Part shown: positions 1 through 9,983 of the stretch, one piece after another | Numbering within the stretch: position 1 is the first letter of the stretch | Layout: every line of letters starts with the position of its first letter | Source of the DNA: Actinostola sp. cb2023 | Lineage: Eukaryota > Cnidaria > Anthozoa > Actiniaria > Actinostolidae | DNA: 64,000 nt | NCBI GenBank assembly: GCA_033675265.1 | Contig: JAUJYZ010001308.1 | Coordinates: 280,001 to 344,000, forward strand | Direction: 5' to 3' | Program-made: the position numbers and the translations under genes | Notes under the pieces: model-generated | Databases searched by the model: none | What the model saw: the letters and a program-made list of their open reading frames with translations, nothing else | What the model was told of the DNA's origin: nothing

Positions 1-525
1 ACCTTTCAAGTAATTGGCCCAGTTAGTTATGGGTGGTAGCTTAGTGTGCTTACAGTACCCATGTGATGATGTACCAGGTGCCATTCTTTCACAGTTACTA
101 TAGTACAACCCACCCCTCCCTCCAAGGGCTTCAGGACATTGCTCACCAATCGATTGGCAGATTGGCAGGCAGACGGTGTAGAATGCAGGCCCTTCATCTG
201 GGAAGCATGGCGGTACTGCTTCACTACAAAACAACTTGTGGATATTATTTGCACATTTGGGTGAGGATTTCATTCGCCACGTGATTTTCTCCATTATCGA
301 GCCTGGGCCTGGTGTTTGGTGTTTGCCATCCTGAGTAAAGTTCTTGCGATAAAAGAATTTATATAATCGACGTTGCCGTTCAGCGGTTATCGTGGTGTAG
401 TTGTAACCAATTCCTTGACAGAATGGAAAGTTGACTAGTTTTTGACATCCTCTCTCCAGTGGCCCTAGCAAAAAATGAGATTTTAAAATAGTTGAAAAAG
501 CGGAACTCGAGACTGAATAGATGTC
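1..525. other. Unassigned sequence, no gene recognised
   Basis: Short open frames on both strands have no recognisable domain, signal peptide or splice context. No inverted repeat or tandem array was seen. Confidence 0.4.
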
Positions 526-709
526 ATGGACACCTCTATTACGCGGACACCTCTATATTACGGACACCTCTATCACGGACAGATATTTAGGTTCCGGCAA
601 AATCATCACCATACATTCTTTGTAAAAATAACCTCTATATTATGGACACCTCAATATTTCGGACACTTTTTTCTGCCCCTTCGGTGTCCGTATTATAGAG
701 GTTTCACTG
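526..709. mobile_element. pogo/Tigger-like DNA transposon end (fragment)
   Basis: The right edge, read on the minus strand, begins CAGTGAAACCTCTATAATAC and continues into a GGACACC motif, the style of terminus known from pogo/Tigger (Tc1-mariner) elements. Inside, the phrase GGACACCTCTAT recurs three or four times at 529-660. No matching opposite terminus and no transposase are visible, so this is a terminal fragment or a degenerate short copy. Superfamily assignment rests on the terminus alone. Confidence 0.45.
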
Positions 710-713
710 ACCT

Positions 714-1274
714 TCACTGACCTTCACTGTAGTGATGTGTACTTAACGAAAAACGTCTTGGTCTATGTATATAAATTAATTTAGTGATATACTTGACAAG
801 AAATCTACCTTTTGAAGTTGCGTTGAAGTGTTTGTCGAACTGTTTTGGTTCGTAACATTTCCCCGATGCAGCAGTATCATTGGGAAGTACCAGACACTGA
901 AGCATCATCCACTCTAATACCCACTCACTAATGGTATCTGAGCATCTCTTCATGAGCTCAGAGCAAACCCGTCTACATGGTAACACGGGATCCTTGTTAG
1001 CGTCCATACACTTAGGTGCGTACGACATACAGGCGATAGTTTCTGCTATCTGCGCCACAGAGCAGTTTGCTGCTTGCCTGGTAACGTACGCCATATATCT
1101 CGCGATGTATCCCAGTGTACGTTTGGACAAGCCGTCTGGTAGTGGATACGTGTAGTTGTAACCAGTAGCAGCACAACTTGTTAAAGGACTGTCTTGAAAA
1201 TGCACACATTGTTTAGCTTGACTGTAATCGTACAAAAATGGCAACAACAGTAACGACAAAATTCGGATATTCAT
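714..1274 (-). CDS. Secreted single Frizzled cysteine-rich-domain protein
   Basis: The 186-residue product starts at the ATG at 1274, just before a hydrophobic signal peptide (MNIRILSLLLLPFLYDYS). The mature chain contains exactly ten cysteines in Frizzled-CRD spacing: QC..SC, then NC, AC, KC, PCRRVC, RC, QC, and a last C before YEP. The YTYPLPDGL stretch corresponds to the conserved N-P-L region of FZ domains, and PxxCMDANKDPVLPCRRVC to the conserved PxC...PCR..C core. Four N-glycosylation sequons (NYT, NCS, NDT, NAT) support secretion. There is no seven-helix domain, netrin domain or second CRD, so it is shorter than a Frizzled receptor or classical sFRP. By family knowledge a free CRD could bind Wnt ligands, which is inference. 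The gene is a single exon here. It might be an exon of a larger gene, but a stop follows directly. Confidence 0.75.
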   Translation of the reverse strand: MNIRILSLLLLPFLYDYSQAKQCVHFQDSPLTSCAATGYNYTYPLPDGLSKRTLGYIARYMAYVTRQAANCSVAQIAETIACMSYAPKCMDANKDPVLPCRRVCSELMKRCSDTISEWVLEWMMLQCLVLPNDTAASGKCYEPKQFDKHFNATSKGRFLVKYITKLIYIHRPRRFSLSTHHYSEGQ

Positions 1275-2349
1275 TTTTGGAGCAGAAGAGAGTCGAGCTA
1301 GCAATTAGTTGTTGGCGCCAGGTACTGATAGCACAAACTGACCGAGTCGTTGACATGAGTATCTTTACATAACCTTGACGACCTTTCAAGGATCTGGTTA
1401 GTGTAGCGTGACATGTGTCGAGGGGGGAATGCAAAGAGTAAGTTGAGTGGAGTGCAATTTGGTCTGAAATCATACGAGTGATTACAAATTTGTTATCACG
1501 AGTATGATTTCAGACCAAAATTGCACGACACGAAGTTCAATTACCTATTAATCATATTCATTTTGAAATCTTTTCAAATACACTCGTTATATTTAGGTGG
1601 TAAGTTGCAATAATAAGAATAATTTTGATGCCTAAAAATACAACTCTTTCATTCTAAATTACAAATTATTTTTTATGAAGAATCGTTTGAATTTAATAAA
1701 ATTAGAGTTTCTGTGCGAAAATATAAAATAAAAAAAAATTGGTGCAATTAATGATCCAAAATAGTGCAATTAATGATTTAATCGCACCATTTTTAGCCAA
1801 TCAGATTGCAGGATTTACTACTGATTTCAAAATGAATATGATTAAGTTTATAATTTGTATATTTTGCTTGATGGAACTATTTCACGATTTTTTTACAGAC
1901 TTAATAAAATGTGAATGTTCTTTGAGTTTTGTGACATTTCTCGTTTTTTTCCCACCCTACACCTAAGTCACCTAACAGTTCTTCAGACAAGTTTAGCCTG
2001 CGTAAAAAGGCAGGGGATTGGGGAAGCAAAGGAAAGTATAGCACATCATCCCTCTATTTTAAATACCGGAAGGTTAGAGAGTTTTAGCCTCCTCCGCATG
2101 CAACTCCAAAGGAACGGAACGGAAAGGAGAGGCCGAAGGCCGAGAGAGTGATGGGATCCCTGTCCCAGCGAGGCCGAAGGCCGAGAGAGACTTGGCCCTA
2201 AGGAGAAAACGGAGGAGTTTTTTCTCCGGCCTAGCGCCTAGTCTCCCTCCGCCAGTAACACAGGCAACCCAAAGACACGTTTATAGAGAAAAACGAACCG
2301 AGAGAAAAACGAGTCTTACGTGAGATGCCTGCGGAGGAGGCTATATCCA
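1275..2349. other. Intergenic, AT-rich with small repeats
   Basis: Holds a 75-bp hairpin at 1452-1526 (listed separately), a short direct repeat GTGCAATTAATGAT at about 1742 and 1764, and two copies of a GAGGCCGAAGGCCGAGAGAG phrase at about 2130 and 2170. No convincing coding sequence. Confidence 0.4.
1452..1526. repeat. 75-bp imperfect hairpin (MITE-like)
   Basis: An arm of about 30 bases beginning GTGCAATTTGGTCTGAAA (1452-1481) is repeated in inverse orientation at 1496-1526 with one inserted base, around a 14-bp loop. The structure resembles a miniature inverted-repeat element. No target duplication could be defined. Confidence 0.6.
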
Positions 2350-2443
2350 GTTCGTACGTATCGCCAAAATCCATGTTCAAATATCAACGCCAAACTGAAA
2401 GACAATATATGCGAAGGACTGAGTAGACTCCGTAGAAGATATA
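2350..2443 (-). repeat. Solo fragment of the 12481/21375 transposon family
   Basis: Ninety-odd bases (GTACGTATCGCC ... CTCCGTAGAAGA) match the interior of the elements at 12481-13330 and 21375-22227, with small indels. In relation to the left-arm element this copy is reversed. It has no terminal inverted repeats and is therefore a third, dispersed copy of only the internal segment. Confidence 0.65.
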
Positions 2444-3312
2444 AACTTGAAAGAGGGAACCGTGAACGAAAATGCTGTAGGTATACGTAGGATCTGTAAA
2501 AGATCTAATCAGCTATACATATGGCAAACATGAACAAGAAATTCCCATTCTCGTACCCAGAGCCCGCTCGTCATTTGGTTTGTCGCTGGCTCTGGGAAAC
2601 CCTGTTGCTCGGTCGTCAAATTTTGACGACCAAGTCGTCAGAGCGCATGCTCATACTAAAGACCGCTGAGAACGGGTACTGTGGAAGAGTCTACTGGCTA
2701 CGTAGTGTTCACGTTGGTTTGAATATTCAAACAATGTAACAAGTACACAAGTTTGTACATTTATCTTCGTGTAGCCGTTTAAAAACCCTTCGACGTTCAA
2801 CACCCGTTCTTCTCTGGCTCTGTTGCGATAAAGGCTGGACGATAAATACATCAGTTCTAATATAATCTTGCATGTGAGCCTTCCTGTCTTCCGCTTTGTT
2901 ATTGTTTCTCTCGAATTATAAAAATATTCCTTTGAACAAGGGCGCTAGGACAAAGACGTTTTGTGTATTTGAATAGTAATAAATATGCTACGAGTTGTAC
3001 TTATCTGTTGTCGATTCTTATTCTTGTTTGTCCCCTGTTAGTTGCCTGGCCAAACGAACGTTTCGTATCATTGACCTTTCTGGCCTCTGTTGTCCCCTAC
3101 TAGTTGCCAGTAAGTTGATTCCTGGCCAAACGAACGTTTCGATTTGAATTTATGTTCCAGTCCGCTCTCTGCCAAACGTATAGTTAGTTATCAGTGTAGC
3201 TAATAAGTTAATCAAATTCGACCTCCGGCCACGCAGAAAACGCCTTCCAAACTAATTTGCGCTTTTCCAAAAAAGCAAAATTTCGTGGCAAGCACAAGGA
3301 CTGTTAAAATGG
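2444..3312. other. Intergenic, nothing assigned
   Basis: A short pair GTACCCAGAGCC / GGCTCTGGGAAA around 2554-2600 resembles the end of an inverted-repeat element but is too short to define. The 13-base phrase CCAAACGAACGTT occurs twice near 3050 and 3125. No coding call. Confidence 0.35.
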
Positions 3313-3684
3313 ATGAAAAAAAGTCCAGATGTGATTAGTTGGGATAAGAAGGGAGCAGTGACAGTAGAGGGTAAATCTCTGGAGGGTTCCAGTATTTCTG
3401 ATCTTGTGAGTGACCAACTTAGAAAACGAAAGGGGTTTCAACCTCAGGGAAGAGATCGATTTTCCGAGACTCTAGCCAAACTCAATACACCCGAGGATTT
3501 AATCAGAAACGAAGATCGGCGTAAGTTAATGGCTCTTTATAAGTCTGGGGCTCAACTACCCCCAACCACACCCGCACAAGGAGAAGTATTACTTGAACCA
3601 CCCACCAAACCAAAAAAGGCGCTCAAACGAGGGAATACAAAGCAAGCTAAAACAAGAAGAGGACTAGACTGGATTTCTTATTAA
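3313..3684 (+). CDS. Polinton-associated small protein, probably 5'-truncated
   Basis: The 123-residue product has a segment ISWDKKGAVTVEGKSLEGSS followed by DLVSDQLRKRK and, at about residues 46-70, RFSETLAKLNTPEDLIRNEDR. I associate this arrangement (a strand-turn-strand start, then a basic stretch, then LxxLNxPxxLIxNxxR) with small uncharacterised ORFs of Polinton/Maverick elements. The C-terminus is very basic (KPKKALKRGNTKQAKTRRG). It converges on the capsid gene at 4054-5384, and an AATAAA at 3712 lies just past the stop. Another ATG at 3309 is in a different, quickly closed frame, so the N-terminus may be lost. The function is unknown. Confidence 0.45.
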   Translation: MKKSPDVISWDKKGAVTVEGKSLEGSSISDLVSDQLRKRKGFQPQGRDRFSETLAKLNTPEDLIRNEDRRKLMALYKSGAQLPPTTPAQGEVLLEPPTKPKKALKRGNTKQAKTRRGLDWISY

Positions 3685-4053
3685 TCATTCTGTAAACCAT
3701 TAAGAGATTAAAATAAATTGAGTAAAAACTCATAAGTGTTTGGTGATCACTTTTATTTGATTATACAAAGTATTTGGCGATGAAACCATACACCTTTTCA
3801 TCATTTAAGATTTAATCGTTTGAAAACAGATTCACAACTGAGTTCATGCTCACACCACGACTTCTATGCATGAGATAAAAAATACAATATTCACCACACA
3901 CGGCACTAAATAGGGTCGGTATTTGCGATGAAGCCACAGGGGTACTTTTCAAACTTATCAGGCAGTGTGTTTCTAGCAAAAAACTCCACAAAATTTTATT
4001 GATGTGATTACATCTGTCTTAACCACCGCTTCGATCAATTCAACATCCATTCT
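3685..4053. terminator. Shared 3' region with polyadenylation signals for two convergent genes
   Basis: AATAAA on the plus strand at 3712-3717 serves the small ORF ending at 3684. AATAAA read on the minus strand at about 3995-4000 lies roughly 55 bases after the capsid stop at 4054. This is the expected layout for convergent Polinton genes. Nothing else is recognised. Confidence 0.5.
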
Positions 4054-5384
4054 TTAACCTGTATAATCGTAGATCACGTGTCGACCCTGATCCACTTGAA
4101 TGATTGATTCAAATTCGCCGTAGATTACAAGATTGATAGCATTCACTAAGCCAGTGGTAAACTGTATCTCGAGAGAGATGTTTCCCTTCTGCTTCTGGTT
4201 TAAATGAGTTGATGAACTGCAGTGGTCTGCTGTTAAATCGAAAACTAAGAGACCATAACCATTGGAGTAATCCTTTCGTGATATATCATTTCCAACATTC
4301 TGATAGAGCATCCCAGAACCCGAAAATAGAGTTTGATAGGACTCTATGAAATTTTGTCCACCAGCCGCGGTAAGTTTGAGGTTGATAGGTTTGAAGGGAA
4401 TCTGTTCTCCATCCACTGTGAGACTCACTGAGGTAGCCCCATACAATTGAAAGTTATATGGTTTTTTTTTGTATAACGTACTACCATTAAATGCTGTACT
4501 ATCTACCATCCCCAGAACGACTCTTGTTGGTATGTTCCCGTTAAACAAATCGCTTTTGTGTATCGAGGGGTTACCACTTGGAATTGTAAATGCGCTACAT
4601 TCGGTGCGCCGAATGGGGTACTTAGCAGTGTTTCCTTTTTGCAGTTCACGGGCGTGTTCTAGTTTAATCACAGGCCGGGGCTGACTTTCACTTGGCGGAC
4701 TTTCAGCACTGCACTTTGTATAACAACTTTATAATTTGGTGCTGCCTCCCCCGACATTAGGAAAAATGCACTGTTGTTTGGGGTTAATTTCACCGTGATA
4801 TTTACATGATTCAAGAGTAGGCGCTCACTGTAGAACAGATCACAGTAGATGGGACCAGAGAGATCTACTAAAGCACTCTCTTTAATGAAGCTATAGCGAC
4901 TTTTCAACCCTAAATTTGCAGCTGCATTTGTAAGTGTTGGGTCAGTGGAGTCCAAATTTCCAGCCGTGTCCTTATAAAATAACGCTGTCAACTGTGATTT
5001 CTTCGCAGCTGGGCCGAAATTCAAAATAGTCTCGTAGTAGCTTGTATAGCTATAGGTCCCTGTAGATTGAGTTACTTGCACACCGTTTAGAAACACATCT
5101 ACTTGTTTGAAGAGACTTTGTAGTAAGTTGTTCACTGGAGCAGTCTTTTCTCCATCACCAAGGTTTGTACCATTAGCTTTAGTCACTTTAACCACTAACA
5201 TTGTTTTAGAAAGATCTTCCGTGCCAATAATGTTAAACTCTATGGGCGCTGAAGCGTTGATAGAAGAGACAGGTTGGTGATCGATCCATTGTCCTTTCTG
5301 TATGACAATCTGAGTGGGTGGTATTGTAAATAAATCTAACTCACTCTTAGAGCATGGTGTAGAGTTGGGGTGTACTGAAGTCAT
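4054..5384 (-). pseudogene. Polinton/Maverick major capsid protein (double jelly-roll), frameshifted
   Basis: Two abutting minus-strand frames encode a Polinton major capsid protein. The N-terminal part (5384 to 4668, ATG start) has the family opening KSELDLFTIPPTQ and the FNIIGTEDLSKTMLVVKV strand. The C-terminal part (about 4671 to 4054) carries KYPIRRTECSAFTIPSGN, RVVLGMVDSTAFNG, VDGEQIPFKP and the closing VIYDYTG. The two frames meet near 4670 with a one-step frame change, so no uninterrupted reading frame exists. Combined length is close to a normal family member, so the break is recent or minor. The gene is present only on the left side of the window; the right palindrome arm ends before it. 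ATPase, protease and polymerase genes of a complete Polinton are absent. Confidence 0.85.
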
Positions 5385-5422
5385 TTCTAATCCAATATAT
5401 CATGATGAGGAGCCCCGGTCCG

Positions 5423-6699
5423 CCGGGCGATTTTATATTTTACGCCCACTTCAAGATGGCGGATATTTCCGAGATGGCCTGGAATCTACTAATATGAGCA
5501 GCTCAACTTCCGGTGAATCGTATTATTTTCTATTTCTATAGCTACGAGTTCACACAGAGTTATTCTTGTCATTTTCTTTGTTTTCTTCGATAAATGTTGA
5601 AGGTTATACATATTTGGAGGAGAAATCGTCGCAAACAATCCGCAATTGTATGTATTTATTGTCTGAAATAAAACGATCCATTGTGATAAAGTTGGAGCTT
5701 ATTTTCGACTCTCATTTGCTACCGTATTCGTACGCGAGTAGAATTTTAAATGCCAATGCGAGGTCGTAAAAGCGGTAAGTATTGTAGGACAACTAAACAT
5801 CAAGACAGCGGCATAAGATAAAACACGCTTTATCGTGGAAAAATTCGACTCGTTACGAATAACAAATGAGATTCGACGTACGGCAGTCTGATGTGTCACG
5901 ACTGATTTAAATTATTCAGTCTCGTATACTGTGCCCAGCGTAAACCAAAACTTGCATGGGCATCGAAATTAATAAAGCTGTTCTGAATCGCTTTGTACGT
6001 CTTAACAAAGATAGGATAGTTTGGATTCAATATGTTTCTTCAACTTTTCATAAAATCATAGAAATAATCGACTCAACGGTACGAATAACAAATGAGAGTC
6101 GGCGTACGGTTACCGTACGAATAGCCACTGCGTATTTTCATTTACTTACTGGCTATCTAACGGATTGTTCCCCTCAAAACACTTTAAAGAAGATCCAGTT
6201 TTATGTGAAAGTTTCTACTCATCGATCACTGCTGTAAAACGCTTGCTTTTTAGTGGGCGTAAAGTGTGAGCTCACTTCGCATTTTACGCCCACTAAAAAA
6301 GCAAGCGTTTTACCGCAGTGATCGATGAGTACTGAAACTTTCACATTAAGCTGGATCTTCTCAGTTTAAAGTGTTTTGAGGGGAACAATCCGTTAGATAG
6401 CCAGTAAGTATTAAAATGAATGAAAATAAGCTCCAACTTCATCACAATTGGATAGTTTTATTTCCGACAATAAATACATATCATTGCGGATTGTTTGACA
6501 CGATTTCTCCTCGACATATGTATAGCCTTCCACATTTATTGCAACTGCAGTTTAGCCAACAAAGAAAATGACAAGAATACTCTGATGTGAACTCGAAGAA
6601 AATACGAAGACGATTCACCGGAAGTGAGCTGTTCATATTAGTAGATTCCAGGCCATCTCGGAAATATCCGCCATCTTGAAGTGGGCGTAAAATATAAAA
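5423..6699. mobile_element. Foldback (hairpin) element, about 1.28 kb
   Basis: Nearly the whole element is an imperfect palindrome centred near 6270. The left end reads GCGATTTTATATTTTACGCC and the right end is its complement (GGCGTAAAATATAAAA). At the centre the inverted pair ACGCTTGCTTTTTAGTGGGC meets over a short spacer. The octamer CCGGTCCG stands directly outside both ends (5415-5422 and 6700-6707) and is a candidate 8-bp target duplication. No transposase is encoded. The element lies between the Polinton capsid gene and the pX-like gene and forms the outer end of the left palindrome arm. A related, interrupted copy is at 27999-30743. Confidence 0.7.
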
Positions 6700-6707
6700 C
6701 CGGTCCG

Positions 6708-7076
6708 GTCATTTTGGTTTTGCGACGAACTGAGTTCGTCGCAAACTACATATTTGTGGTCACGATAGGTGTTGTAGGTGCTGCGAACATGTACCTCATC
6801 AGTCAATACGCCTATTGTTGGACTTCTCATGCTGTGACAAAACGTGGTTCTAGCGAACAATCTTGGTTCCATGTGCCACACAAGTCTGAGTTTAGCGCGT
6901 ACTAATAGACATTTCCATAAAGAAGTGACTAGACTACACGATACAACATGTCTCGGCGTCGGCATCGGCGAGATGCGAAGGAATGAACAAGTAAAGTTTT
7001 GATTCTGGCGCCAATAACTAATTACATGTCTATATAAATAATTATGCCATTAAGAATTGACAGTACAGCTTCATCG
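6708..7076. other. Unassigned Polinton-flank sequence mirrored in the right arm
   Basis: Matches 27632-27990 in reverse complement. A short palindrome GCGACGAACTGAGTTCGTCGC at 6721-6741 exists only on this side. Small open frames are shadows without domains. Confidence 0.4.
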
Positions 7077-7607
7077 TCAGAAAGGAGTTACTGTACGCAT
7101 GTTGATAGCTACATGTATGATCAAACTGATTATAAGCCAATATACACCTCTACCACCGCAACTACCTACCCTGATGGGACCAAAAAGAATGGTACGGGGT
7201 TCCTCATGTCCTTCACTTAGTTTAGCTCTTTTCCCTTTGCCTGTCTTTGTTGAAGTGAGTTGATTTTTAAAAGATTTCCTTTTTATGGGGGTTTTCTTTC
7301 TACGTTTGCTTCCACTCCCTGTTTGCGAGTTTATTTGAGTGAGTGCTTTCCTTTTCAGTTGACCTGCTGCTGCTTTCAGTTGAGTTTTTGCAGATTCTCC
7401 CAGCTTATTACCAGCCATAACATCTCGTGCTATATTCATTCCTGTGGTCAGAGCTGTTTTTCCAATCGTTTTTGCACCTCTTTGCATGAGCGGCATTGCT
7501 GATCGAGCGAGAGATTTGAAAAAGGACCCTAAGCCGTACCCTCTTTGAAATCGTCCACCGTGAAACACTGGAAAATGTCCACCTTGCTGATTGCTAATCT
7601 TTGGCAT
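7077..7607 (-). CDS. Polinton small basic capsid-associated (pX-type) protein
   Basis: This intact 176-residue frame starts with an ATG three bases downstream of the penton-like gene's stop. The N-terminus has FHGGRFQRGYGLGSFFKSL and RSAMPLMQRGAKTIGK, the glycine-rich/amphipathic start I know from the small conserved Polinton protein encoded next to the capsid genes, often likened to adenoviral core or minor capsid proteins. The middle is strongly basic with a nuclear-localisation-like KRRKKTPIKRK. The last 40 residues are hydrophobic and may be read-through beyond the original stop. The right-arm copy at 27100-27631 has an extra A in an A-run and is broken, so this copy is the better preserved. 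Confidence 0.65.
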   Translation of the reverse strand: MPKISNQQGGHFPVFHGGRFQRGYGLGSFFKSLARSAMPLMQRGAKTIGKTALTTGMNIARDVMAGNKLGESAKTQLKAAAGQLKRKALTQINSQTGSGSKRRKKTPIKRKSFKNQLTSTKTGKGKRAKLSEGHEEPRTILFGPIRVGSCGGRGVYWLIISLIIHVAINMRTVTPF

Positions 7608-7610
7608 TCT

Positions 7611-8352
7611 TTAATTGAAATAGGGTGATTGACGAAGTCGAAAGCTTAACGTTATCACTACACGCCCACGTTCAAATAGTATTTTTCTACCAGTGTCGTC
7701 TGTTATAAGGACTTCCACAGTCTCAAATTCTTTCATGGCTATTGGGACATATTGAGGATTGTCGTAGTTGATGGTTACTATTTCACCGTCTTTGCCTTGT
7801 GCTGAGACAATGCGTAGCAGAGGGGCTCGAACGTCACCCACATTTGACTATCTACTATATTCAGGTAGATATAGAGAGATTGAAGGCTAATATTCAGATC
7901 ACTTACAAAGGGTGCTGTGATTGTCTTGGTTATGATGATGTTGCTGCCAAACCCCAAAATCACTCCCAAGTCGTTTTTTCAAAACTAAGCTTCTTCCCTG
8001 TTTCTAGTGTTATCGTGACTTTCTGTGATAGATTATCGAACTTGAAGGAAATACCCGTTGCACCATCCTTCGTTATCTCAGTCGTTAGAGCGGTAATCAC
8101 ATCTGTCACAGATGTGTAATATCCTACTGGAATCAATCCGACTGTCCACACGTCATTACCATCGTCGTAGAAGAACCTCCGATTTTTATTTCTAATGTTA
8201 AACCATGTGTGAGGAAAAGTAATAGAAGCAAGTCCTACATCCCAAGTCCCAATTAAATTCACATGCTCTGGTAGTTTGACTTTAAAATCAGTTAGAGTGT
8301 TATCAGGGTAGACTAATAGTGAGCTGTTACTCGGGAGTGTCAGATAAAACTG
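7611..8352 (-). pseudogene. Polinton penton-like (single jelly-roll) capsid protein, two frame breaks
   Basis: The minus-strand frame opens near 8352 with FYLTLPSNSS and continues into EHVNLIGTWDVGLASI and FYDDGNDVWTVGLIPVGYY, the N-terminal half of the Polinton minor capsid/penton protein. The C-terminal part reads VGDVRAPLLRIV, YDNPQYVPIAMKEFE and ends RLRQSPYFN, also diagnostic. Two breaks are visible. One, near 7840, is shared with the right arm. The other, near 7970, is caused by two extra T in a T-run and occurs only here. No good ATG precedes the first codons, and a TAA stands directly upstream. It is followed closely by the pX-type gene, as in an ordered capsid cluster. Confidence 0.75.
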
Positions 8353-8419
8353 ACGTTATGTTCCCATTGTGAGGTAAAGTAGAAATAAACCACACTACAC
8401 AAATCACTGCTTATTATAC

Positions 8420-8425
8420 TTTATT
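8420..8425 (-). terminator. Polyadenylation signal of the integrase gene
   Basis: AATAAA on the minus strand lies 35 bases after the integrase stop codon. The mirror copy is at 26284-26289 on the plus strand. Confidence 0.5.
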
Positions 8426-8459
8426 CAATTCACCACGGTTGATTACATTTCTATAACAA

Positions 8460-9502
8460 TCATTTTTCAATTTCACTTTGTAAGACCCAGCTGTTGTACT
8501 TATTAGGGTATCCTAACCATTTCACAAAATATTCCATCTTTTTACCACGTTTGCGTTTTTTCAATATTTTTTCTACTCTATATGTATCATCACTCTTCAC
8601 CACCCTCTGTAACTCATTTTCATAAAAAGTCCCCTCCAACTCATCACCGTAATATTCTTTCAATTTATATACTCGGGGGTTTCTTGGTAATCGTTTTGAT
8701 ACGGTGAAAATCTCCTCATTCCATGATTGTAGATAACCTTTATCAAATAATCGTTTTGATTTTGATATTCGAACATAATCCCCGATTTGAAATTTATAAC
8801 CCTTACGAGGCGGTTCTTTTTCATATAGAGTATACCAAACTTCCTTCTCGTTGCTTTTGTTCACGAGGCTTGGTTTTGTTTTAATTGATCGATGATAAGT
8901 ATTGTTATACGAGTTCATAAGTTCAGGTAGAACATCTACATACTTCAAAGTGTTTTTCCATGTAAAGTACTTCCACATTTTATTTTTGAGAGTTCTATTA
9001 AATCGCTCCACCACACAAGCTTTCGTTTCATTAAACGTGTGAAAAAAGCCTATATTCTGTTCTTTCAGATATGATTGAAACAATCGATTGGTAAATTCTG
9101 TACCCTGATCAGTCTGAACTTTAAGTGGTTTTCGATCTGATTTCAAGTATTGTCTTAAACGCTTCTACTAGCGAAGATCCAGTCTTATATATCAATTACT
9201 GTCAGAATATACTTGAATCCACCGTTGTATTTTTTGATTGACTGCACATCAACTAAGTCCATTTGCCATAGTTGATCTTTTGAACCGACAATCACTTTAT
9301 TTCTAGGAAATTTCTTCCTCGCTGGTCTGTGCAGAGTATAAGTTCTTTGAGATCTAAGCCATTGTTCTACTTGGTTTCTTGTTATTTTCTTATTTTTCTT
9401 CTTGGCAACACGAAGTAAAGCAGCAACACCGCCGAGGCTTCTTCCTTGGTTTAGGTCGTAGTACAGACTTGTTAAGAGTTTTTTTTTTAGTTTCTCCACC
9501 AT
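8460..9502 (-). pseudogene. Polinton chromodomain integrase (RVE family), disrupted in the core
   Basis: Two minus-strand frames make up a Polinton integrase of the retroviral rve type. The N-terminal piece (9502-9185) has the helix-turn-helix-like GGVAALLRVAKKKNKKITRN and QRTYTLHRPARKKFPRN, then WQMDLVDV with the first catalytic Asp. The C-terminal piece (about 9146-8460) has QTDQGTEF (second Asp) and CVVERFNRTLK (catalytic Glu), a basic DNA-binding middle, and a C-terminal chromodomain (KMEYFVKWLGYPNKYNSW). Just after ILTVIDI a stop occurs, and roughly a dozen residues normally found before the GxSLVEAF-like segment are missing, so a small deletion with frame change has removed part of the core. 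The identical lesion is in the right arm, so it predates the palindrome. Confidence 0.85.
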
Positions 9503-9620
9503 CTATCTGTGAATTCTGAATGATAACTTTTCCTTCACAACACGCTAGTACTACTCGAACTCTTCGAAATATATCCTTAAAGGAGAAGTTTGGAACAGAA
9601 CTCAAACACCCACAACCCAT
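9390..9620 (-). CDS. Small cysteine-rich MGCGC protein of the Polinton block, unknown function
   Basis: The 76-residue frame starts at the ATG at 9620 with MGCGC, a possible N-myristoylation/palmitoylation signal, followed by FSFKDIFRRVRVVLACCEGK. Its C-terminal third overlaps the integrase N-terminus in another frame and is Arg/Lys/Cys-rich (KPRKKPRRCCCFTSCC), which may be only a reading of integrase codons. It lies between a TATA-like promoter and the integrase. The mirror copy (25092-25319) is one lysine shorter through an A-run difference. It could be a true short gene or the 5' leader of the integrase mRNA. Confidence 0.35.
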   Translation of the reverse strand: MGCGCLSSVPNFSFKDIFRRVRVVLACCEGKVIIQNSQIDGGETKKKTLNKSVLRPKPRKKPRRCCCFTSCCQEEK

Positions 9621-9673
9621 GTCTTTATATCTTGAAATCAAGCACTATGACTAATTTCACACGTGCAAAACCA

Positions 9674-9690
9674 TAGCTTTTATATAAGTT
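9674..9690 (-). promoter_or_regulatory. TATA-like promoter of the integrase/MGCGC transcript
   Basis: AACTTATATAAAAGC on the minus strand lies about 55-70 bases upstream of the MGCGC start, a TATA-box sequence at a plausible distance. The remaining 290 bases up to the element at 9984 hold no recognised feature. The same box is at 25023-25037 in the right arm. Confidence 0.4.
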
Positions 9691-9983
9691 GTCATACATG
9701 TTATAAATCTGTCGAAACATTCAGGTGACCATTCACTATTGTTCTGTATGATGTCACATAATGTATTTCGTGAAAGGAAGAAATAAGATACTAATGTAGA
9801 GAAATATCATTTGAAATGGGGAATATGGATAATAGAAAATAAACCTCTTTCAAACACAATACAGCTTTCATGGATTTACACGTGTTAAACAATAGCCTGG
9901 CGCTGTCAATTGCTAAATGCTGATCCAAGAATAATACCAGAACTCTCATTCTCCTACTACTACGGTGGGAACATGATACATAC

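Noticed and set aside
2540..2640. MITE with CTCGTACCCAGAGCC-type end
   Set aside because: Only about 12 bases of inverted match and no target duplication could be defined.
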